This document shows, piece by piece, positions 1 to 12,300 of a stretch of 64,000 nucleotides of DNA. The DNA comes from Streptomyces cellostaticus (GTDB lineage: Bacteria > Actinomycetota > Actinomycetes > Streptomycetales > Streptomycetaceae), in contig NZ_KQ948029.1 in assembly GCF_001513965.1 (NCBI RefSeq), positions 134,148 through 198,147 of the forward strand, read 5' to 3'. The notes beneath the pieces were generated by a model that had not been told where the DNA came from, did no database searches, and saw nothing but the letters and a program-made list of their open reading frames with translations. Numbering within the stretch: position 1 is the first letter of the stretch; each line of letters opens with the position of its first letter. Made by a program: the position numbers and the translations under genes.

Positions 1-3000
1 GCCCCGGCGATCGTGTGCGAGGACCGGACGCTGACCTACCAGGAACTCGACGACCGGGCGAACAGCGTCGCCCGGGAGCTGGTCCGGCGCGGTGCCGGGC
101 CGGAAGACCTGGTGGTGCTGGCGCTGCCCCGCACCGAGGACCTGGTCGTCGGCCTGCTCGGGATCCTCAAGTCCGGTGCCGGGTACGTGCCGTTGGACCC
201 GCAGTACCTCGGCGGACGGGCGCAGAGTGTGCTGTCCGAGGCACGCCCGCGTTTCGTGGTCACCGACACCGCAACGTCAAAGGACCTGCCGCAGAACGAC
301 ATGGCGAGCATCAACCTCGACCACCGCGCGCAATGGGACTCGCCCGAGGGGGCGCCGGACGGCGCCGGCCGGATCGTGCCGCCCGGTCCGGACAACCTGG
401 CGTACGTGATGTACACGTCCGGCACCACGGGCAAGCCGAAGGGTGCGGCGATCACCCACCGCAACGTCGTCAACGGGGTGCGGGAACTGGTGCGCGTCCT
501 CGACGCGCCGCCCGGGTGGCGGATGCTGGCCGGCACCTCGGTCAACTTCGACGTCTCGGTCTTCGAGCTGCTGACCACCCTGTCCACCGGCGGCACGGCC
601 GAGGTGGTGCCGAACGCGCTGGCGCTCGGCGAACGGGACAGCTGGGACGGCCACGTGATCAGCGCGGTTCCCTCGGTGCTCGGGGAACTGGTGGGGCACC
701 TGGAGAAGACGACCGACGTGCGCACGGTCGTGTTCGCGGGCGACGTGCTCCCGGCCCGACTGGTGCGACAGGTGCGCGAGGCCCTGCCCGGCGTGCAGGT
801 CGTGAACTCCTACGGGCAGAGCGAGAGCTTCTACGCCACCACGTTCTCCCTCGCGGCGTCCGAGGAGTGGGCGCAGAGCGACGTCGCGCCCATCGGTACC
901 CCGCTGGGGAACATGCGTGCCTACGTGCTGGGACCGGGACTCGCCCCGGTGCCGCAGGGCGTGATCGGTGAGCTGTATGTGGTCGGGACCTGCCTGGGCC
1001 GCGGCTACCACGGCCGCCCGGGCCTGACCGCCGAGCGCTACGTGGCGAACCCGTTCGGCCCCGCGGGCGAGCGGATGTACCGCACGGGCGACCTGGCCCG
1101 CTGGAACGCGCAGGGGCAGCTGGAGTGCGTCGGCCGCGGCGACGGCCAGGTCAAGGTGCGCGGCTTCCGCATCGAGACGGCCGAGGTCGAAGCCGCGCTC
1201 ACCGCGCACCCCGGGATCAGCGAGGCCGTGGTGATCAGCCGGGAGGTGCCCTCGGGCGGGCGGCGGCTCGTCGCGTACGTGGTGCACACCGGCGAGGGAG
1301 CCGTCGGTGACGACGGCGCCGGTGGTATCGGCGATGTGGATGTGCAGTCCGGAGCTTCGGCAGCCGAGCTGCGCAAGTTCGTCGCGGCACGGCTGCCCGA
1401 CTACATGGTGCCGTCGGCCTTCGTGGCCCTCGGCCGGCTGCCGCTCGGGCCGACCGGCAAGCTGGACCGCTCGGCGCTGCCCGAACCCGAGTTCCTGGGC
1501 GAGGCCTACCGGGAGCCGCGCACCGAGGCCGAGGCGATCATCACCGCGGCGTACGCGGACGTGCTCGGTGTGGACCGGGTCGGTGTCGACGACGACTTCT
1601 TCGCGGTGGGCGGGGACAGCCTGCGGTCGATCCAGGTGGTGGCGCGGGCCCGGGCCCGGGGCCTGGTGCTCGGCACGCGGGAGATCTTCGAGTGCCGTAC
1701 GGCGGCCCGGCTGGCCGAGGTGGCCTCCGCCCGCCGGGACCAGGTGCCCACGCTCACGGAGCCGGCGGGCGGCGGCGTCGGACCGATGCCGCTGCAGCCG
1801 GTGGCACGGCATGTGTTCGAACACGGCGGCGGGACCGACCGGTTCGCCATGTCGATGGTGCTGGAGCTGCCCGCGGGCATCGACGCGAGCGGCCTCGCCG
1901 CCACCTTGGACGCCGTGCTCGACCGGCACGACCTCCTGCGCGCGCAGCTGGTGCGCGGCGACGAACTCTCCCTCCTCGTGCGTGAGCAGGGCACCGTGCG
2001 GGCGGCGGACCTGATCCGCCGGGTCGACTGCGACGGCCGGTGGGACGAGCCGTCCTCGCTCCGGGCGGCGAAGGCGGAGCTGGACGACGCGGTCGGGCGG
2101 CTCGACCCGGAAGCCGGGACCATGGCGGACTTCGTCTGGTTCGCCGCGGACTCGGGTGCGGGCAGGCTGCTCGTGGTGCTGCACCACCTGGTAGTGGACG
2201 GTGTCTCCTGGCGCATCCTCATGGCGGACTTCGCCGAGGCGTGGCAGCAGGTCCGCTCCGGCAAGGCGCCCGAGCTGCCCGCGGTCGGCACGTCGGCGCG
2301 CCGCTGGGCGTCGGCGCTGGCGGACGAGGCGCTCTCCCCGGAGCGGGAAGCGGAACTGACGTACTGGCGGGACCTGCTCGAGGCACCGAACCCCCCGCTG
2401 GGCACGCGGGCGTTCGACCCGGCGGTGGACGTGTGGTCCACGGTCGACACCGTGCGGGTGGAACTGCCCGCCGAGGTCACCGAGGCGGTGCTGACCAGGC
2501 TTCCCGCGGCCTTCAAGGGCACCGGGACCGATGTGCTGCTCGCCGCCCTCGCCCTCGCGGTGAACCGGTGGCGCGGTGCGGACCGCTCGACCCTGGTCCG
2601 GCTGGAGGGACACGGCCGCGAGGAGGACGTCGTCCCCGGGGCCGACCTCTCCCGGACCGTCGGATGGTTCACCGGCATGTACCCGGCCCGGGTCGACGTG
2701 CAGGGCGTGGACCTGGCCGACGTGTTCGCGGGCGGCCCCGCGGCCGGCCAGGCGATCAAGCTGGTCAAGGAGCAGCTGCGCGGGGTCCCGGACAAGGGCG
2801 TCGGGTACGGACTGCTGCGCTGGCTGAACCCGGAGACCGCCGGACAGCTCGCCGACCTCCCGGTGCCGCAGATCGGGTTCAACTACCTCGGCCGGATCTC
2901 CGACGCCGACGTACCCGAGCACCTGCGCGCGGACGGGTGGGGACCGGCGTCCTGGACCGCCGAGCTGATCCCGGCGCCCGACCCGGACCTGCCCGCGCTG

Positions 3001-6000
3001 TCCGCGCTGGAGGTCAACTCGGTCGCCACGGACACCGCCGACGGCACCCGGTTGCAGGCCGCCTTCATGTTCCCCACCGGGGTGCTGTCCCGCGAGCGGA
3101 CCGCCGAACTGGCCGAGCTGTGGGTCGAGGTGCTGCACGGCATGGCCGCGCACGCCGCACGCCCTCGGATCGGCGGGCTCACGCCCTCGGACGCCCCGCT
3201 GGTCTCGGTGCGGCAGGACGAGATCGAGACCTGGCAGGAGCGCTACGGCCGGCTGGCCGAGGTGTGGCCCCAGGCCCCGGGGCAGTCCGGCATCCAGTTC
3301 CAGGCCGCGCTCGCCGACGGCACCTTCGACGTCTACCACATGCAGTTCGTGCTGCACCTGTCCGGGCACGTGGACCCGGCGCGCATGCGGTCGGCCGGGC
3401 AGGCGCTCCTCGACCGGTATCCGAACCTGCGCTCCGCGTTCCTCGCCGCAGCCGGCGGCGATCCGGTGCAGGTCGTGGCGGAGCACGTTGCCCTGCCCTG
3501 GCGGCACATCGACATGACCGGTTGCGGCGAGGCCGAGCAGGACGCGGCGCTCGACCAGGCCCTCGCCGACGACCGGGCCGACCAGCTCGACCCCACCCGG
3601 CCGCCGCTGATCCGCCTGGCCCTGCTCACCTGCGGGCCGCAGCAGGCGAAACTCATCATCACGGCGCATCACACCCTGTTCGACGGCTGGTCGTCACCGT
3701 TGGTGATCACGGATCTGATCCGGCTGTACGCCGGGACCCGCGAGCTCGCTCCGGTCCGAAGCTACGGTGACTACCTGGCCTGGCTGTCCACGCAGGACCG
3801 GGAGGCGTCGGCTGCCCGGTGGAAGGCCGAGCTCGCCGGATTCGACCAGCCGACCCTCGTGGCCGCGGACACCCCCCTCAAGGGGGAGGCGTCCGCCCTC
3901 GGGCGGGTCGAGGTACCGCTGTCGATCGACAAGGGGCGGGAACTCGCCCGGCGCGCCGCGGAACTCGGGGTCACGCTGAACACGCTCCTGCAGGGCGCGT
4001 GGGCGATCCTGCTGGCGAAGCTGACCGGGCAGCAGGACGTGGTGTTCGGCGCCGCCGTCAACGGCCGCCCGGCGGACCTGCCCGGCTCCGACGAGATGGT
4101 CGGCCTGTTCGTCAACACCCTGCCGATCAGGGTGTTCTGCCGGCCGGACCACAGCGTGGGCGGCGTCATCACCGAGCTGCAGGACCGGCAGATCGCACTG
4201 CTCGACCACCACTACTACGGGCTGGCCGACATCCAGCGCGGCGTGGGGCTGCCCGCCCTGTTCGACACGATCGTCGTCTTCGAGAACTACCCGATCGACC
4301 GTGAGGGCATCGTCGAGGCGAACACCTCGGCGGGCTTCACGATCGACGCCATCCGTCCGTTCGCCGGCTCGCACTACCCGCTCACCCTCAACTCCTCCGA
4401 CCCCTACCTGCGGCTCTCCCTCGACTACCAGAACAACCTCTACGACCGCGACGCGGCCGAGGTGATCGCCGCCCGGCTCGTCCGGGTGCTGGACCAGGTG
4501 CTCGAGGACCCGACGACGCCCGTCGGCGCCATGGATGTGCTGTCGGAGCAGGAGCGGGACTGGCTGGTGCGGGGGGTCAACGACACGGCGCACCCGGTGG
4601 CCGCGGACACCCTGCCGGGCGCGTTCGAGGCCCAGGTGGAGCGTGACCCCGACCGTGTGGCGCTGATCGGTGAGCAGGAGACGCTGACCTACGGGGAGTT
4701 CAACCGGCGTGCCAATCAGCTGGCGCACTGGCTGGCCGAACAGGGCGCGGGCCCCGAGCAGTTGGTCGCGGTGAAGATCCCTCGCTCCGTGGATCTGATG
4801 GTCGCGATCTACGCGGTGGTGAAGGCCGGTGCAGCCTATCTGCCGGTGGACCCCGAGCTGCCCGAGGACCGGGTGCGGCACGTGCTGGACAGTGCGCAGC
4901 CGCTGCTCGTGCTGGACGAAACACTTCCGGATGTGTCCGGGTACGCGGAGGCGAACCCCGAGCGCGCACTGTCGCCGGACAACGCCGCGTACGTCATCTA
5001 CACCTCGGGCTCCACCGGTGGTCCCAAGGGTGTGCAGGTGGAGCACCGGTCGATCATGAACCGGCTGAAGTGGGGTCTGGCGCACTTCGACGTCGGTTTC
5101 GAGGACCGGGTGCTGCTGAGCACGACGGCGAGCTTCGATGTGTCGGTGCCGGAGCTGTTCGCGCCGCTCCAGGCCGGTGCTGCTGTTGTCATCGCGCGCC
5201 CGGACGGGCGCCGGGATCCGGCCTACCTCGCCGACCTGATCCAGCGGGAGCGGGTGACCGGCGCGGACTTCGTGCCCTCCCTGCTGGAGGCGTTCGTCAC
5301 CGAGCCCTCGGCCAAGGAGTGCAGCAGCCTGCGCTGGATCGAGGTCGCAGGTGAGGCGTTCCCGCCCGCCCTGGCCAACAAGGTCGTCGACCTGCTGCCG
5401 GACTGCGGGGTGCACAACCTCTACGGGCCCACCGAGGCATCGGTGGAGGTCACGGCGTGGCAGCACGTGCCGGGTGCCGACCGGGTGCCGATCGGCGCAC
5501 CGGTGTGGAACACCCAGGTGTACGTGCTGGATGCGGCGCTGCGCCCGGTCGCGCCCGGGGTCGTCGGTGAGCTGTACCTCGCCGGTACCGGGCTCGCCAG
5601 GGGCTACCTGGGACAGACGGGGCTGACCGCGAACCGGTTCGTCGCCTGCCCCTTCGGCGAGCCGGGAACCCGGATGTACCGCACCGGCGATGTCGTGCGG
5701 TGGAACCAGGACGGACAGGTCGAGTACATCGGGCGGTCCGACTTCCAGGTCAAGGTCCGCGGGTTCCGCATCGAGCTGGGCGAGATCGAGCAGGCGCTGA
5801 CCGTGCACCCGGAGGTCGAGAGCGCGGTGGTCGTGGTGCGGGAGGACCGCGCCGATGACCAGCGTCTGGTCGCGTACGTGGTCCCGGCGGGCGGCAAGGC
5901 GGAGACGAGCGAGCTGGACCTCACGGCCCTGACGGACCTGGTCCGCGAGCACCTGCCGGAGTACATGGTCCCCTCGGCGATCGTGCCGCTCGCCCAGTTC

Positions 6001-6354
6001 CCCACGACACCGAGCGGGAAACTCGACCGGGGTGCGCTCCCCGCACCGGACCACACCGAAGCCGCGACCGGACGAGGGCCGCGCAACCACAACGAGGAAG
6101 TTCTCTGCCGGCTGTTCGCCGAGTTGCTCGGGGTGGAGGAGGTCGGCATCGACGTCGACTTCTTCGACTTCGGTGGGCATTCGCTGCTGGCCACCCGGCT
6201 GATCGGCCGCATACGCAACGAGCTCAACGTCGACGTGAAGGTCACCACGGTGTTCCGCAGTCCGACGGTCGCCCAGCTGGCGGCCCGGATCGAGGAGCTG
6301 GCCACGTCGAACCGCCCCCGGCTGCGCCCCCAGCTGCGCCCGATGAACGTGTAG
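1..6354 (+). CDS. NRPS, modules 2-3: (C)-A-PCP-E-C-A-PCP, 5' end outside the window
   Basis: The reading frame is open from base 1 and begins inside an adenylation (A) domain just before core motif A1 (LTYQEL), so the start and presumably a C domain lie to the left. Domains in order: A (nt 1-1480; A3 YTSGTTGKPKG, A10 TGKLDR), PCP (GGDS near nt 1610-1620), epimerisation domain (nt 1770-3150; HHLVVDGVSWRIL, EGHGRE, GFNYLGR), C domain of the type that follows E domains (nt 3190-4550; HHTLFDG), A (nt 4600-6040; YTSGSTGGPKG, SGKLDR) and PCP (GGHSLLATRL). My manual ten-residue specificity codes are DVFSVASYAK for the first A domain and DVPDEALVEK for the second. The first residue is therefore delivered as the D form. 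The C1 region of the internal C domain (QSGIQFQ) is less canonical than in the next gene. The protein feeds the NRPS that follows 10 nt downstream. Confidence 0.96.
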   Translation, partial: APAIVCEDRTLTYQELDDRANSVARELVRRGAGPEDLVVLALPRTEDLVVGLLGILKSGAGYVPLDPQYLGGRAQSVLSEARPRFVVTDTATSKDLPQNDMASINLDHRAQWDSPEGAPDGAGRIVPPGPDNLAYVMYTSGTTGKPKGAAITHRNVVNGVRELVRVLDAPPGWRMLAGTSVNFDVSVFELLTTLSTGGTAEVVPNALALGERDSWDGHVISAVPSVLGELVGHLEKTTDVRTVVFAGDVLPARLVRQVREALPGVQVVNSYGQSESFYATTFSLAASEEWAQSDVAPIGTPLGNMRAYVLGPGLAPVPQGVIGELYVVGTCLGRGYHGRPGLTAERYVANPFGPAGERMYRTGDLARWNAQGQLECVGRGDGQVKVRGFRIETAEVEAALTAHPGISEAVVISREVPSGGRRLVAYVVHTGEGAVGDDGAGGIGDVDVQSGASAAELRKFVAARLPDYMVPSAFVALGRLPLGPTGKLDRSALPEPEFLGEAYREPRTEAEAIITAAYADVLGVDRVGVDDDFFAVGGDSLRSIQVVARARARGLVLGTREIFECRTAARLAEVASARRDQVPTLTEPAGGGVGPMPLQPVARHVFEHGGGTDRFAMSMVLELPAGIDASGLAATLDAVLDRHDLLRAQLVRGDELSLLVREQGTVRAADLIRRVDCDGRWDEPSSLRAAKAELDDAVGRLDPEAGTMADFVWFAADSGAGRLLVVLHHLVVDGVSWRILMADFAEAWQQVRSGKAPELPAVGTSARRWASALADEALSPEREAELTYWRDLLEAPNPPLGTRAFDPAVDVWSTVDTVRVELPAEVTEAVLTRLPAAFKGTGTDVLLAALALAVNRWRGADRSTLVRLEGHGREEDVVPGADLSRTVGWFTGMYPARVDVQGVDLADVFAGGPAAGQAIKLVKEQLRGVPDKGVGYGLLRWLNPETAGQLADLPVPQIGFNYLGRISDADVPEHLRADGWGPASWTAELIPAPDPDLPALSALEVNSVATDTADGTRLQAAFMFPTGVLSRERTAELAELWVEVLHGMAAHAARPRIGGLTPSDAPLVSVRQDEIETWQERYGRLAEVWPQAPGQSGIQFQAALADGTFDVYHMQFVLHLSGHVDPARMRSAGQALLDRYPNLRSAFLAAAGGDPVQVVAEHVALPWRHIDMTGCGEAEQDAALDQALADDRADQLDPTRPPLIRLALLTCGPQQAKLIITAHHTLFDGWSSPLVITDLIRLYAGTRELAPVRSYGDYLAWLSTQDREASAARWKAELAGFDQPTLVAADTPLKGEASALGRVEVPLSIDKGRELARRAAELGVTLNTLLQGAWAILLAKLTGQQDVVFGAAVNGRPADLPGSDEMVGLFVNTLPIRVFCRPDHSVGGVITELQDRQIALLDHHYYGLADIQRGVGLPALFDTIVVFENYPIDREGIVEANTSAGFTIDAIRPFAGSHYPLTLNSSDPYLRLSLDYQNNLYDRDAAEVIAARLVRVLDQVLEDPTTPVGAMDVLSEQERDWLVRGVNDTAHPVAADTLPGAFEAQVERDPDRVALIGEQETLTYGEFNRRANQLAHWLAEQGAGPEQLVAVKIPRSVDLMVAIYAVVKAGAAYLPVDPELPEDRVRHVLDSAQPLLVLDETLPDVSGYAEANPERALSPDNAAYVIYTSGSTGGPKGVQVEHRSIMNRLKWGLAHFDVGFEDRVLLSTTASFDVSVPELFAPLQAGAAVVIARPDGRRDPAYLADLIQRERVTGADFVPSLLEAFVTEPSAKECSSLRWIEVAGEAFPPALANKVVDLLPDCGVHNLYGPTEASVEVTAWQHVPGADRVPIGAPVWNTQVYVLDAALRPVAPGVVGELYLAGTGLARGYLGQTGLTANRFVACPFGEPGTRMYRTGDVVRWNQDGQVEYIGRSDFQVKVRGFRIELGEIEQALTVHPEVESAVVVVREDRADDQRLVAYVVPAGGKAETSELDLTALTDLVREHLPEYMVPSAIVPLAQFPTTPSGKLDRGALPAPDHTEAATGRGPRNHNEEVLCRLFAELLGVEEVGIDVDFFDFGGHSLLATRLIGRIRNELNVDVKVTTVFRSPTVAQLAARIEELATSNRPRLRPQLRPMNV

Positions 6355-6364
6355 GAGTGCGTCG

Positions 6365-9300
6365 ATGATCCCGTTGTCCTTCGCTCAGCGTCGGCTGTGG
6401 TTCCTCCACCGTCTGGAAGGCCCGTCCGCGACCTACAACATCCCGTTCGTGCTGCGCCTGGACGGGCCGCTGGACACGGCGGCCCTGGCCGCGGCGGTGA
6501 CGGACGTCGTCACCCGGCACGAGAGCCTGCGCACCCTGGTCGCCGAGAACGCGGACGGCACGCCGGAGCAGCGGATCCTGCCCCCGCAGGAGGCGGCCCT
6601 CCGGTTCCGGGTGGTCGACGTGGCCGCGGACGCGGTGGACGCCGCGCTGCACGAGGCCGCGTGCGAGGGCTTCGACCTGGACACGGAACTCCCCCTGCGG
6701 ACCACCGTCCTCCGCGTCGGCCCGCAGGAGCACGTGCTGGTGTTCGTCTTCCACCACATCGCCGCGGACGGGGCGTCGATGGCGCCGTTCATGCGGGACC
6801 TGCTGTCGGCGTACTCGGCACGCCACCAGGGGAGTGCGCCGAAGTGGGCTCCGCTCGCGGTGCAGTACAAGGACTACACGCTGTGGCAGCGGCAGCTGCT
6901 GGGCGACGAAGAGGATCCGGAGAGCATCGCCGCGGCGCAGCTGGGCTATTGGCGCAAGGAACTGGCCGGGGTACCGCAGCCGGTGCAGCTGCCGCTGGAC
7001 AGGCCGCGGCCGACGGCGGCCGGCCACCACGGCGGCCATGTCGACTTCGAGCTGGACGCGGACCTGCTCACCGGAATCGGGAAGCTGGCCGCGGAGCGCG
7101 GCGCCACGGCGCCGATGGTCGCCCAGGCCGTGCTCGCGGTGCTCCTGCACCACCTCGGCGCCGGCAACGACCTGACGATCGGCAGCCCGATCGAGGGGCG
7201 CGCCGATGAGCAACTCGACGATCTGATCGGGTTCTTCGCCAACACCTGGGTGCTGCGCGTCGACCTGTCGGAGAACCCTTCGTTCGGTGATCTGCTGGAG
7301 CAGGTGCGGGAGCGGGCCCTTGCCGCGTACGACAACCAGGACGTTCCGTTCGAGCGCCTGGTGGAGCTGCTGAGTGCGGACCGCACCACTGCGTACCAGC
7401 CGCTGTTCCAGGTGATGCTGGCCTGGCAGTTCGAGTGGTCGCAGGTCGAGATACCGGGTCTGCGGGTCACCCCCGTCCCGGCGGGCACCGGTACCGCGAA
7501 GTTCGACCTGTTCTTCAACATCGTCCCGGCCCCGTCCGGGGGTGCGTACGGGCGGCTGGAGTACGCGACGGAACTGTTCGACCACGCCACGGCCGAGAGT
7601 CTCGTCGACCGCTACCTGCGCGTGCTGCGGCAGGTGGTCGCCGACTCCGGGACGCGGCTGGGTGAGGTGGACGTGCTCACCGACGCCGAACGGGACTGGC
7701 TGACACAGCTGAACGAGACGACGGCACCGGTGCGAGGAGCGACCGTACCCGAGCTGGTCGCCGCCCAGGTGACGCGGACACCGGACGCGACCGCGGTGGT
7801 GTCCGGGCAGACCGAGTTGTCGTACCGGGAGCTGGACGCCCGCGCCAACCGGCTGGCTGCGGTACTGCGGGACCGCGGTGTCGGGCCGGACGTCCTGGTC
7901 GCCGTCGCACTGCCGCGATCGGCGGACCTGGTGGTCGCGCTGCTCGCGGTGCTCAAGGCCGGCGGCGCCTACCTGCCGGTCGACCCCGACTACCCGGCCG
8001 CGCGAGTCGACCTCCTGCTCACCACAGCCGATCCCGCACTGGTACTGACCGACTACGAAGCGGCGGCGACCGTGGCCACGTGCCGGCAGCCCGTCCTTCA
8101 CCTCGATGACCTGTGCCTCGAGAGCCCCGCTCGCGAAGCCCCGGACGTCCGTATCGGGCCGGACAACCTGGCCTATGTGATGTTCACTTCGGGATCGACC
8201 GGGACGCCCAAGGGTGTCGCCGTCACCCATGCCGCCGTGGTCAACGGTGTGCGGGATCTGCGCCGGACCGTGCAGGTCGGGGCGGGGTCCCGGATGCTCG
8301 CCGCGACCTCGGTGAACTTCGACGTCTCCGTGTTCGAGATATTCACCGCGCTCACCACCGGAGCGAGCGTCGACATCGTCCGTGACGTACTCGAACTCGC
8401 GGAGCGCGGCAGCTGGTCGGGCACCACCATCAGTGCCGTACCCGCGGTGTTCTCCGCGCTGCTGGACCAGGACGTCGAACTCGACGTGCGAACCGTCGTC
8501 TTCGCCGGTGAAGCACTCTCGGCCGACCTGGTCCACAAGGTGCACAAGACCTTCCCCGACGTCCGTGTCGTCAACGCCTACGGGCAGACCGAGAGCTTCT
8601 ACGCCTCTGCCTTCACGCTCCCGCAGCAGTGGACCGAAACCGGCGCGATTCCGGTCGGACAGCCCCTGGCCAACATGCGCACCTACGTTCTGGGGCCGGA
8701 GCTGACTCCGGTCCCGCCGGGTGTGGTCGGCGAACTGTACGTCGCCGGCCTGCTTGCCCGCGGCTACCACCAAAACGGCGGGGCGACCGCGGAGCGGTTC
8801 GTCCCCTGCCCCTTCGGCCCCGCCGGCACACGGATGTACCGCACCGGCGACCTGGCCCAGTGGGACGGCAACGGCCGGCTGAAATACGCGGGACGGGCCG
8901 ACACCCAGGCGAAGATCAACGGCATTCGCCTCGATCCGACCGAGATCGAGACCGTCCTCGCCCAGCATCCCGCGATCGGCCAGGCAGCGGTCATGGTGCG
9001 CGAGGACCACGCCGGCAGCAATCGACTCGTCGGCTATGTGGCGCCGGTGGGTCACGCCGGTGTTCCGGCGGCGGATCTGCGGCGGTTCGTGGCGGGGCGG
9101 CTGCCGGACTACATGGTGCCCGCCCTGTTCGTGGTGCTGGACCGGCTGCCGCTGAACGCGAACGGCAAGCTGGACCGGGCCGCGCTGCCCGAACCGGAGT
9201 TCGCCGGCGCCGAGTACCGGGCGCCGCGCAGCGAGGCGGAGCGGGTCCTGGCCGAGGTGTACGCGGACGTGCTCGGCGCCGCGCAGGTGGGCATCGACGA

Positions 9301-12300
9301 CGACTTCTTCACCAGCGGCGGGGACAGCATTCGTTCGATCCAGGTCGTCGCGCGGGCCAAGACGCGCGGTGTGCTGGTCAGCACGCGGGAGATCTTCGAG
9401 CACCGCACGGTCGCCCGGCTCGCGGAACTGGTCGAAGGCCGGGAAGAAGAGGAGCGCGTGAGCCTGGCCGAGCTGCCGGGTGGCGGCGTGGGCTGGGCTC
9501 CGCTGCCGCCGACCGCCGCGCACGTTCTCGCACTGGGCGGGGGCATCGGCCGGTTCTGCATGTCCGCGATGCTGACCCTGCCCGAGGACATCGGCCGTGC
9601 GGGGCTGCTCGCGACCGTGCAGGCCGTACTGGACCGGCACGACGCCTTGCGTTCCCGGCTCGACCGGGCGAAGCCGGGCCTGTGGATGGAGCCGGCCGGC
9701 CGTGTGGACGCCGGCCCGCTGGTGCGGGAAGTCCCCTACGCCGACGCCGATGTGCAGGCCGAGCTGGACGCGGCCGCGGACCGGCTGGACCCGGACGCGG
9801 GCGTCATGGCGCAGTTCGTGTGGTTCACCTCCGACACGGATGCGGACCGGTTGCTGATCGTGCTGCACCACCTGGTCGTGGACGGGGTGTCGTGGCGGAT
9901 CCTGGTGCCGGACCTGGTGTCCGCCTGGCAGCAGCTCCGCGACGGTCACACCTCGGCCCAGGCAGGGGTGGGTACCTCGCTGCGCCGGTGGGCGCACGCC
10001 CTGGCGGACGAGGCGGCCACCCCCGGGCGGGTGGCGGAACTGCCCGTGTGGCAGGAGATCCTGTGCGCGCAAGACCCTGTGCTGGGAGCACGGGAACTGG
10101 ACCCCGCGCGCGATGTCGCGGCCACCGTGGACACGGTCCGCGTCCAGGTGCCGGCAGACGTCACGGAGACCCTGCTGAACACGGTGCCCGCGGTCTTCCG
10201 CGGCGGCGCCGACGACGGGCTGCTGGCCGGGCTGGCGCTGGCGCTGGCGCGCTGGCGTCGCAAGAGGGGAGTGTCCGGGGCCTCGACGCTGGTGCGGCTC
10301 GAAGGGCACGGCCGGGAGGAGCACGTGGTGCCCGGCGCGGACCTGTCGGGCACGATCGGATGGTTCACCGCGATGTTCCCGGTGAGGCTGGACCTGGCGG
10401 GCATCGACGTGGCGGACGCGTTCGCCGGCGGTCCGGCCGCCGGACGGGCGATCAAGGCCGTCAAGGAGCAACTGCGGGCGGTGCCGGACAACGGTATGGG
10501 CTACGGCCTGCTGCGCCACCTCAACACGGAGACCTCCGCCGCGCTCGCCGGGCAGCCGGAACCGCAGATCGGGTTCAACTACCTGGGCAGGTCCTCCCGT
10601 GCGGACATCCCCGAGGAACTGCGTGGCCTGGGCTGGGCACCGGACACCACGCACCGGGGCCTGATCGCCGCGCCCGACGAGGACATGCCGGTGCTGTCGG
10701 CGCTGGAGATCAACGCGGTGGCCACCCACACCCTCGCCGGTGACGAGCTGACCGCCTTCTTCGGCTTCCCGACCGGTGTGCTCTCCCGCGGCGAGGTGAG
10801 CGAGCTGGCCGGGCTGTGGATCGAGGCGCTGACCGCCCTCGCCCGGCACGCCGTGACACCCGATGCCGGCGGGCTGACCCCGAGCGACGCGCCCCTGGTC
10901 GAGGTGGGCCAGGAGGAGATCGACACCTGGGAGGCCCGGTTCGGCAAGCTGGCCAAGGTGTGGCCGACGACACCGGTGCAGTCCGGGATGTTGTTCCACA
11001 CGATGCTGGCCGGATCCTCGTTCGACGCCTACCACATGCAGCTGGTGTTCCACCTGTCCGGCGAGGTCGACCCGGAGCGGATGCGCCGGGCCGCGCAGGC
11101 ACTGCTGGGGCGCCATGCCAGCCTCCGCGCGGCGTTCGTCAACCGCGCGGACGGCGATGTGGTGCAGGTGGTGCCGGAGACGGTGTCCCTGCCCTGGCAG
11201 CACCTCGACCTGACCGCGGCCGGCGAGGCGGAGCGGACCGAGACGTTCGAGCGGTTCCTCACCCAGGACCGGGCCACCCACTTCGACGTGGGCACCGCAC
11301 CGCTGATCCGGCTGGCACTCGTCCTCCTCGAGCCCGGCCGGGCCGAACTCGTGCTGACCGCCCACCACGTGCTGATCGACGGCTGGTCCACACCCCTGCT
11401 GATGCGGGACCTGCTGCTGCTCTACGCGTCCGACGGCGACCCGACGGGGCTGCCCGGGACCCGCGACTTCGGCGAGTTCCTGTCCTGGCGCGCCCGGCAG
11501 GACGAGGAGGAGTCCGCACGGGTGTGGGCGGCCGAGCTCGACGGCATCGAGGAGCCGACCCTGCTCGCTCCCGGCTCCGAGGGCGCGGGCGACAAGGGCG
11601 TCGACCAGGTCGACGTCGCGCTCCCGCCCGACGAGGCGCGCGCCCTGGGCCGGCGTGCCGCCGAGCTGGGCGTCACCGTCAACACCCTCGTCCAGAGTGC
11701 CTGGGCGCTGCTGCTCGGCCAGCTCACCGGCCGCCGGGACGTGGTGTTCGGTGCCACCGTCTCCGGGCGCCCGCCTGCGGTGACGGACGTCGACTCGATG
11801 GTCGGGATGTTCATCAACACCCTTCCCGTACGCGTCGAGTACGCGCCCGGCGACACCCTCGCCGAGGTCCTCACCCGGCTGCAGAGCCGGCAGGCCGGTC
11901 TTCTGGACCACCACTACTACGGGCTCACCGAGATCCAGCAGTCCGTCGGCCTGCCGTCCCTCTTCGACACGCTGGTGGTCTTCGAGTCGTACCCGGTCGA
12001 CCGGGACGCTCTCAGCGCCGCCACCGACGCCGCGGACGGGATCGCCTTCACCGGCCTGCGCCCGTCCACGGCCACCAACTACCCGCTGACCCTGATGGCG
12101 GCGGTCGACCCGCACCTCCAGCTCATCCTCCAGTACGCGCAGGGTGTCTTCGACCGGGACACGGTGGAGGTGTTCGCGGCCCGCCTGGTGCGCGTCCTGC
12201 GGCAGCTGGCGGCCACCCCCGAGCTGAAGGTCGCGCAGGTCGACGTCCTGGATCCGGCCGAACGCGACCGGCTGCTCGGCGAGTTCAACGACACGGCCGT

